DNA of 10,693 bases from JAABUE01 sp034431895 (lineage in GTDB: Bacteria > Chloroflexota > Anaerolineae > Anaerolineales > Villigracilaceae), in NCBI GenBank assembly GCA_034431895.1, contig DAOUCM010000021.1:1-10693 (forward strand). The letters are read 5' to 3'. Positions 8,088-10,693 of this stretch are shown here, in pieces (position 1 is the stretch's first letter; every line of letters starts with the position of its first letter). The position numbers and the translations under genes are program-made. Below the pieces are notes generated by a model. It was not told where the DNA came from, did no database searches, and saw only the letters and a list, made by a program, of their open reading frames with translations.

Positions 8088-9947
8088 TTATCTTTCCTCT
8101 TTCATCCCGATTTCTATTTCCAATTCCTCGTCGATCCTTGTCTGGATGTCGTAAATCTGCCGATACATGCCATTTTGCGCCAGCAGTTCCTCGTGTGTTC
8201 CCATTTCCACCACCTGACCCTTATCCAGCACCAAAATCAGGTCGGCGTTCATCACCGATTGGATACGGTGCGCAATGATGAAGGTGGTGCGGCCTTGCAT
8301 CAGGGTCTCCAGCGCGGTGCGGATTTCCGCTTCTGTTTCCATGTCCACCGAGGAAGTGGAATCGTCCAGAATCAAGATGCGCGGGTTCTTGAGCAGGGTA
8401 CGGGCAATCGTCACGCGCTGTTTCTGCCCGCCCGAAAGTGTCACGCCTTTCTCTCCAACCAGGGTGTTGTAGCCCTCGGGAAAGGTTAAAATGCCGTCGT
8501 GGATGGCCGCAGCGCGCGCTGCCGCTTCGATTTCTTCCATCGAGACATTCCGCTCGACGCCATAGGCTATATTCTCGCGAATCGAGCGGCTGAACAGGAA
8601 GGGTTCCTGCTCGACGATGCCAATCTGCTGGCGCAAGTAAGCGCGCGGGTAATCCTTCAGTTCCACGCCGTCCAGCAGGATGCGTCCGGCCGTGTACTCG
8701 TGGAATCGCGGCAGGAGATTGATAAGGGAGGTCTTGCCCGAACCGGTGGAACCCAACAAGGCCACAACCTGCCCTGGAGCGACGTGGAAGGACACCTCTT
8801 TGAGGGCCTCCGTCTTGCCATCTGAGTAGACGAACGAGACGTTCTCGAAGACAATCTCGCCTCGCACGGGCGCTTGGGGCTGCACCCGTCCATCCAGCAG
8901 CGCCTCCCGCTCCTGTTTGACGATTTCCATGAGACGGCTGTACGAAACCAGGCCGGTAGAAGTTTGTACGATCAAACGTCCCAGGTTGCGGATCGGCCAA
9001 ATCAACCATACCACCAGGCCGACGTAGGCCAGATACGTTCCCACCGTGATTTCACCGTTGATTGCCATCAGCGCCCCAAAGAGAAAACCGCCTAGCATTT
9101 GCAAACCCAAGACGATATCCGAAAGCGGCCAGAAGAGCGAATGCATCAGGAGCAGGGCTTTGCCGCGCTCGAACTTTTCCCAGTTGTCTTTCTCGAACTT
9201 GTTTTTTTCGTACTCCTGGCGGGCAAAAGCCTTCACCACGCGCACTCCGGTCAGGTTCTCTTGCAGCGTAGTGGATAGTTTGGCCTCTTGTTCCTGGTAT
9301 TTTTCGTAGCGTTCGGTAACTTGCTTGAAGAACCACAACGAAACCAGCAAGATGAAAGGAATCACAATGATAGAGACCCAGGCCAGGGTGGCGTTCAATT
9401 GCAGCAGGGCAACAAAATTGATAACGAAGAGCAGGACGATTCGCCCTACGCCGATGGCCTGTTCGCTGAAGAATCGTCGCAGTGCATCCACATCGGAAGT
9501 GCAGCGTTCGATCAGGTCGCCGGTGGGCGTAGCGCTGTGATACGAAAAACTGAGCCGCTGGATGTGGTCGAACAGAAAATTGCGCAGACGGCGCGTCACA
9601 CCCTCGGCAGTGTAAGCGGCCAATCGTCCAGACAGATACGCGAATCCGCCTTCGAACAACGCCAGTGCAAGGAAGCCAAGCGCTGTGTAGACCAGCAGCG
9701 TCTTCCCTGTACTGGTCGCAAGGATTTCTGTGTTCACTAGGTGGTCTATGAAATAGCGCAGCAGGAGGAAAGTGGCCGTTTTGGAGATTGCCGAAATTGC
9801 CAGCGTGACTACTGCGCCCAGATAGGACAGGCGAAAATCTTGCATCATGCGCCACAGGCCCTTGAGCCGATTTTTATGTTGCGCACTTCGGAAGTCGAAG
9901 TAAGTAGAAGGTTGAGCGGGTGAGAGGAGGGTCATTTTTTCATCCAT
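8088..9947 (-). CDS. Heterodimeric ABC exporter, degenerate-site half-transporter (BmrC/TM287-like)
   Basis: 619 residues from ATG 9945-9947; the next in-frame ATG, at 9933-9935, has a weak GGA 5' of it and would give 615 residues. A longer frame to a TTG at 10034 would run through the terminator and is not credible. A six-helix membrane domain (about residues 45-340) is followed by the ATPase: Walker A GSTGSGKTS (399-407), canonical signature LSGGQ (504-508), Walker B ILILDDSTSSVD with Asp529 in place of the catalytic Glu, and H560 in IAHRIQS. The Glu-to-Asp change marks the degenerate site of heterodimeric exporters such as BmrC/BmrD and TM287/TM288. Its LSGGQ would complete the catalytic site of the downstream subunit. 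It is the first large gene after the leader ORF and terminator, so its transcription probably depends on read-through. No good Shine-Dalgarno precedes the start; a hairpin (9951-9967) ends 3 nt before it. Confidence 0.92.
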   Translation of the reverse strand: MDEKMTLLSPAQPSTYFDFRSAQHKNRLKGLWRMMQDFRLSYLGAVVTLAISAISKTATFLLLRYFIDHLVNTEILATSTGKTLLVYTALGFLALALFEGGFAYLSGRLAAYTAEGVTRRLRNFLFDHIQRLSFSYHSATPTGDLIERCTSDVDALRRFFSEQAIGVGRIVLLFVINFVALLQLNATLAWVSIIVIPFILLVSLWFFKQVTERYEKYQEQEAKLSTTLQENLTGVRVVKAFARQEYEKNKFEKDNWEKFERGKALLLMHSLFWPLSDIVLGLQMLGGFLFGALMAINGEITVGTYLAYVGLVVWLIWPIRNLGRLIVQTSTGLVSYSRLMEIVKQEREALLDGRVQPQAPVRGEIVFENVSFVYSDGKTEALKEVSFHVAPGQVVALLGSTGSGKTSLINLLPRFHEYTAGRILLDGVELKDYPRAYLRQQIGIVEQEPFLFSRSIRENIAYGVERNVSMEEIEAAARAAAIHDGILTFPEGYNTLVGEKGVTLSGGQKQRVTIARTLLKNPRILILDDSTSSVDMETEAEIRTALETLMQGRTTFIIAHRIQSVMNADLILVLDKGQVVEMGTHEELLAQNGMYRQIYDIQTRIDEELEIEIGMKEER

Positions 9948-9950
9948 AAC

Positions 9951-9967
9951 GCCAGGCTCAGCCTGGC
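9951..9967 (-). promoter_or_regulatory. Hairpin immediately 5' of the first ABC start codon
   Basis: GCCAGGC (9951-9957) and GCCTGGC (9961-9967) form a perfect 7-bp stem with a 3-nt loop. In the mRNA it ends 3 nt before the ATG at 9947, where a Shine-Dalgarno would normally be. It may limit ribosome access, or it may indicate that the ATG at 9935 is the real start. Confidence 0.55.
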
Positions 9968-9985
9968 CAAGAGTGTTGAATAGGG

Positions 9986-10020
9986 AAACAAAAAGGTCAC
10001 GGCGCAGGCGCGCCGTGACC
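9986..10020 (-). terminator. Intrinsic terminator in the ABC operon leader
   Basis: Read on the minus strand, GGTCACGGCGC and GCGCCGTGACC (9995-10020) form a perfect 11-bp GC-rich stem with a 4-nt loop, followed by U5-G-U3 (9994-9986). It begins 24 nt after the stop of the 26-codon ORF and ends 38 nt before the ABC start codon. A strong terminator between promoter and gene is the hallmark of transcription attenuation. The ascending arm can alternatively pair with the end of the leader ORF: GUGCGCC (10065-10059) with GGCGCGC (10014-10008), seven pairs including one G-U. Confidence 0.85.
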
Positions 10021-10044
10021 CGAATCCAGGACAAAGTAAGATGC

Positions 10045-10125
10045 CTAAACGGTGAACAGGCGCACTCCGAGCAGGGTATTTGCAGCGGGAACAGTCCCCT
10101 GGAGTAAATAGAACAAGTTGCTCAT
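10045..10125 (-). CDS. Small leader peptide, 26 aa, upstream of ABC exporter operon
   Basis: ATG at 10123-10125 to TAG at 10045-10047; the peptide begins MSNLFYLLQG and ends LLGVRLFTV. A near-perfect Shine-Dalgarno, AAAGGAGG (10134-10141), lies 8 nt before the ATG, stronger than any other in the window. A promoter (10166-10195) is correctly placed about 40 nt upstream. Downstream come the intrinsic terminator and then the two exporter genes. The layout matches bmrB of B. subtilis, whose translated leader senses ribosome-targeting drugs and relieves termination before bmrC-bmrD. I infer a cis-acting leader: ribosome stalling early in the ORF would free its 3' end to disrupt the terminator. The peptide is mainly hydrophobic with one Arg and no acidic residues, so a small membrane or exported peptide is the alternative. 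I do not recognise the peptide sequence itself. Confidence 0.72.
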   Translation of the reverse strand: MSNLFYLLQGTVPAANTLLGVRLFTV

Positions 10126-10165
10126 AGAGCGCGCCTCCTTTCGTCAAAAATTGAATAGCGGTCTG

Positions 10166-10195
10166 AGTGTACCCTTGAACTGCCATTTGTGTCAA
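10166..10195 (-). promoter_or_regulatory. Sigma-70-type promoter of the leader-ABC exporter operon
   Basis: On the minus strand a perfect -35 TTGACA (10195-10190) is followed by an 18-nt spacer and a -10 TACACT (10171-10166, four of six consensus bases). The start site would be near 10159, giving a 5' UTR of about 34 nt before the leader ATG, with room for the AAAGGAGG ribosome site. Confidence 0.7.
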
Positions 10196-10232
10196 GTGCT
10201 ATTTTGCTGGGGATTGCCCACATCTTTGTATC

Positions 10233-10256
10233 GCCTGATGCGGCAGGCTGGAAGCC
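10233..10256. repeat. Small overlapping REP-like hairpins
   Basis: GCCTG (10233-10237) pairs with CAGGC (10244-10248), and the overlapping GGCT-GGA-AGCC (10246-10256) is a second short stem. The stems are only 4-5 bp, so this is weak. It lies in the same GC-rich non-coding block as the tandem repeat and may be part of a dispersed palindromic repeat family. Confidence 0.3.
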
Positions 10257-10280
10257 GACTCCAGGCGTCAGCAGGGCAGG

Positions 10281-10456
10281 CGCAAACAGCATATCACCAC
10301 GCTCTGCCTGGTCTGCCAGAGGGGAAGGGGACGGGGTGCGCACCCTGCGACGCAGACAGCGTATCACCAGGCTCTGCCTGGTCTGCCAGAGGGGGAGGGG
10401 CGGGGTGCGAACCCTGCGACGCAAACAGCATATCACCACGCTCTGCCTGGTCTAGC
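10281..10456. repeat. Tandem repeat, about 2.5 copies of a 69-70 bp unit
   Basis: Unit 1 is 10281-10350 (70 bp), unit 2 is 10351-10419 (69 bp), and a third partial unit runs from 10420 to about 10456. Each starts CGCA(A/G)ACAGC(A/G)TATCACCA and contains CTCTGCCTGGTCTGCCAGAG, then a purine-rich GGGG tract and a CCCTGCGA end. Each full unit can fold through CTGG-TCTG-CCAG inside CTCTG/CAGAG. Units 1 and 2 differ by only a few substitutions and one length change, so duplication looks recent. The 435-base stretch between the leader ORF and the next gene (10126-10560) has no credible coding sequence beyond these repeats, promoters and palindromes. Confidence 0.85.
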
Positions 10457-10468
10457 AAGGCCGACCGT

Positions 10469-10501
10469 ACCACTTTGTTCCATGAAATGGTACAAAGCGG
10501 T
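10469..10501. repeat. Imperfect inverted repeat, 15-bp arms
   Basis: ACCACTTTGTTCCAT (10469-10483) and ATGGTACAAAGCGGT (10487-10501) match as an inverted repeat at 13 of 15 positions with a 3-nt loop (GAA). It lies just after the tandem repeat and 60 nt before the start of the last gene. It could be a dimeric regulator site upstream of that promoter, an RNA hairpin of a rightward transcript, or a small mobile palindrome. Confidence 0.6.
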
Positions 10502-10548
10502 ATGCCGGCAGGAGCGGGAAAAGCCCGCTGTTACGCACTCGCTGGGCT

Positions 10549-10554
10549 TATAAT
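10549..10554 (+). promoter_or_regulatory. -10 box TATAAT giving a probable leaderless mRNA
   Basis: A perfect TATAAT ends 6 nt before ATG 10561. Transcription normally starts about 7 nt after the -10 box, which would put the start on the A of the ATG. No Shine-Dalgarno precedes the ATG. No good -35 is seen at 16-18 nt, so the promoter may need an activator. Confidence 0.55.
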
Positions 10555-10560
10555 TGCGGC

Positions 10561-10693
10561 ATGACTGAACAGGCCATCCGCGTTTGGGAACTCGTTTCTG
10601 GCCGGGCAGATGAATTGCATTTGCCCGACTTGTCTAGTTTGGACGCCGTTACGCGCCAATTACCAGACGGCTTTTACAGCACCTTTCGCACCT
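10561..10693 (+). CDS. Probable class IV aminotransferase family protein, N-terminal fragment
   Basis: The frame is open from ATG 10561 to the window end (44 codons), beginning MTEQAIRVWELVSG and containing LPDGFYSTFRT. A segment of this type (LPxGxYxTFRT) is what I associate with the start of PLP-dependent fold-type IV aminotransferases (branched-chain aminotransferase or aminodeoxychorismate lyase-like) in Chloroflexota. The catalytic lysine would lie beyond the window, so the family cannot be confirmed here. The start is supported by the TATAAT box 6 nt upstream, implying translation without a leader. It is divergent from the ABC exporter operon. If the aminotransferase reading is wrong, it is a hypothetical protein. 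Confidence 0.5.
   Translation, partial: MTEQAIRVWELVSGRADELHLPDLSSLDAVTRQLPDGFYSTFRT

Noticed and set aside
9948..10034. Extended N-terminus of the upstream ABC subunit from TTG 10034
   Set aside because: It would translate the intrinsic terminator and its U-tract, and no ribosome site precedes it; the homologous part begins near the ATG at 9947 or 9935.
9932..10195. Minus-strand 87-codon frame overlapping the leader region
   Set aside because: Its TTG start lies inside the -35 box and the frame crosses the terminator hairpin. The 26-codon ORF in another frame has the proper ATG and Shine-Dalgarno.
10281..10456. Possible CRISPR array
   Set aside because: The 69-70 bp units are contiguous with no unique spacers, there are only 2.5 copies, and no cas genes are present.
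10118..10564. Plus- and minus-strand open frames through the tandem repeats
   Set aside because: They translate repeat units into Arg/Leu/Ser-rich low-complexity sequence, change frame between 69- and 70-bp units, and have no ribosome sites.

Overview
The window looks like a piece of a fairly GC-rich bacterial chromosome. The gene content fits Chloroflexota, perhaps Anaerolineae: a large bacterial alpha-2-macroglobulin, a long KAS III-like enzyme, and the start of a class IV aminotransferase-like protein of a type I associate with that phylum. This placement is inference from protein style, not proven.

Layout. (1) Bases 1-4491, + strand: an alpha-2-macroglobulin-family protein with an intact CxEQ thioester motif, cut off at its 5' end by the window edge. 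(2) Bases 4492-4715: a spacer with hairpins and a 9-bp direct repeat. (3) Bases 4716-5954, + strand: a 412-aa condensing enzyme of the ketoacyl synthase III fold with a complete Cys-His-Asn triad. (4) Bases 5955-6084: a compact nested palindrome between convergent genes. (5) Bases 6085-10195, - strand: one transcription unit, read right to left. It holds a promoter, a 26-codon leader ORF with a strong ribosome binding site, a strong intrinsic terminator, and then two half-transporter genes that together form a heterodimeric ABC exporter. The upstream subunit has the degenerate Walker B (Asp in place of the catalytic Glu). The downstream subunit has the catalytic Glu but an altered signature motif. 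(6) Bases 10196-10560: a repeat-rich divergent intergenic region with 2.5 copies of a 69-70 bp tandem repeat and a 15-bp-arm imperfect palindrome. (7) Base 10561 to the end, + strand: the start of a gene with a TATAAT box only 6 nt before its ATG, so its mRNA is probably leaderless.

The most interesting system is the leader-terminator-exporter arrangement. It parallels the Bacillus subtilis bmrB-bmrC-bmrD operon, where translation of a short leader peptide controls transcription into a heterodimeric multidrug exporter through a terminator. The short ORF here was found by reading the minus strand by eye. Its 3' end can pair with the ascending arm of the terminator, which would allow ribosome-stalling-dependent antitermination. 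The peptide could instead be exported cargo, but the terminator position favours regulation.
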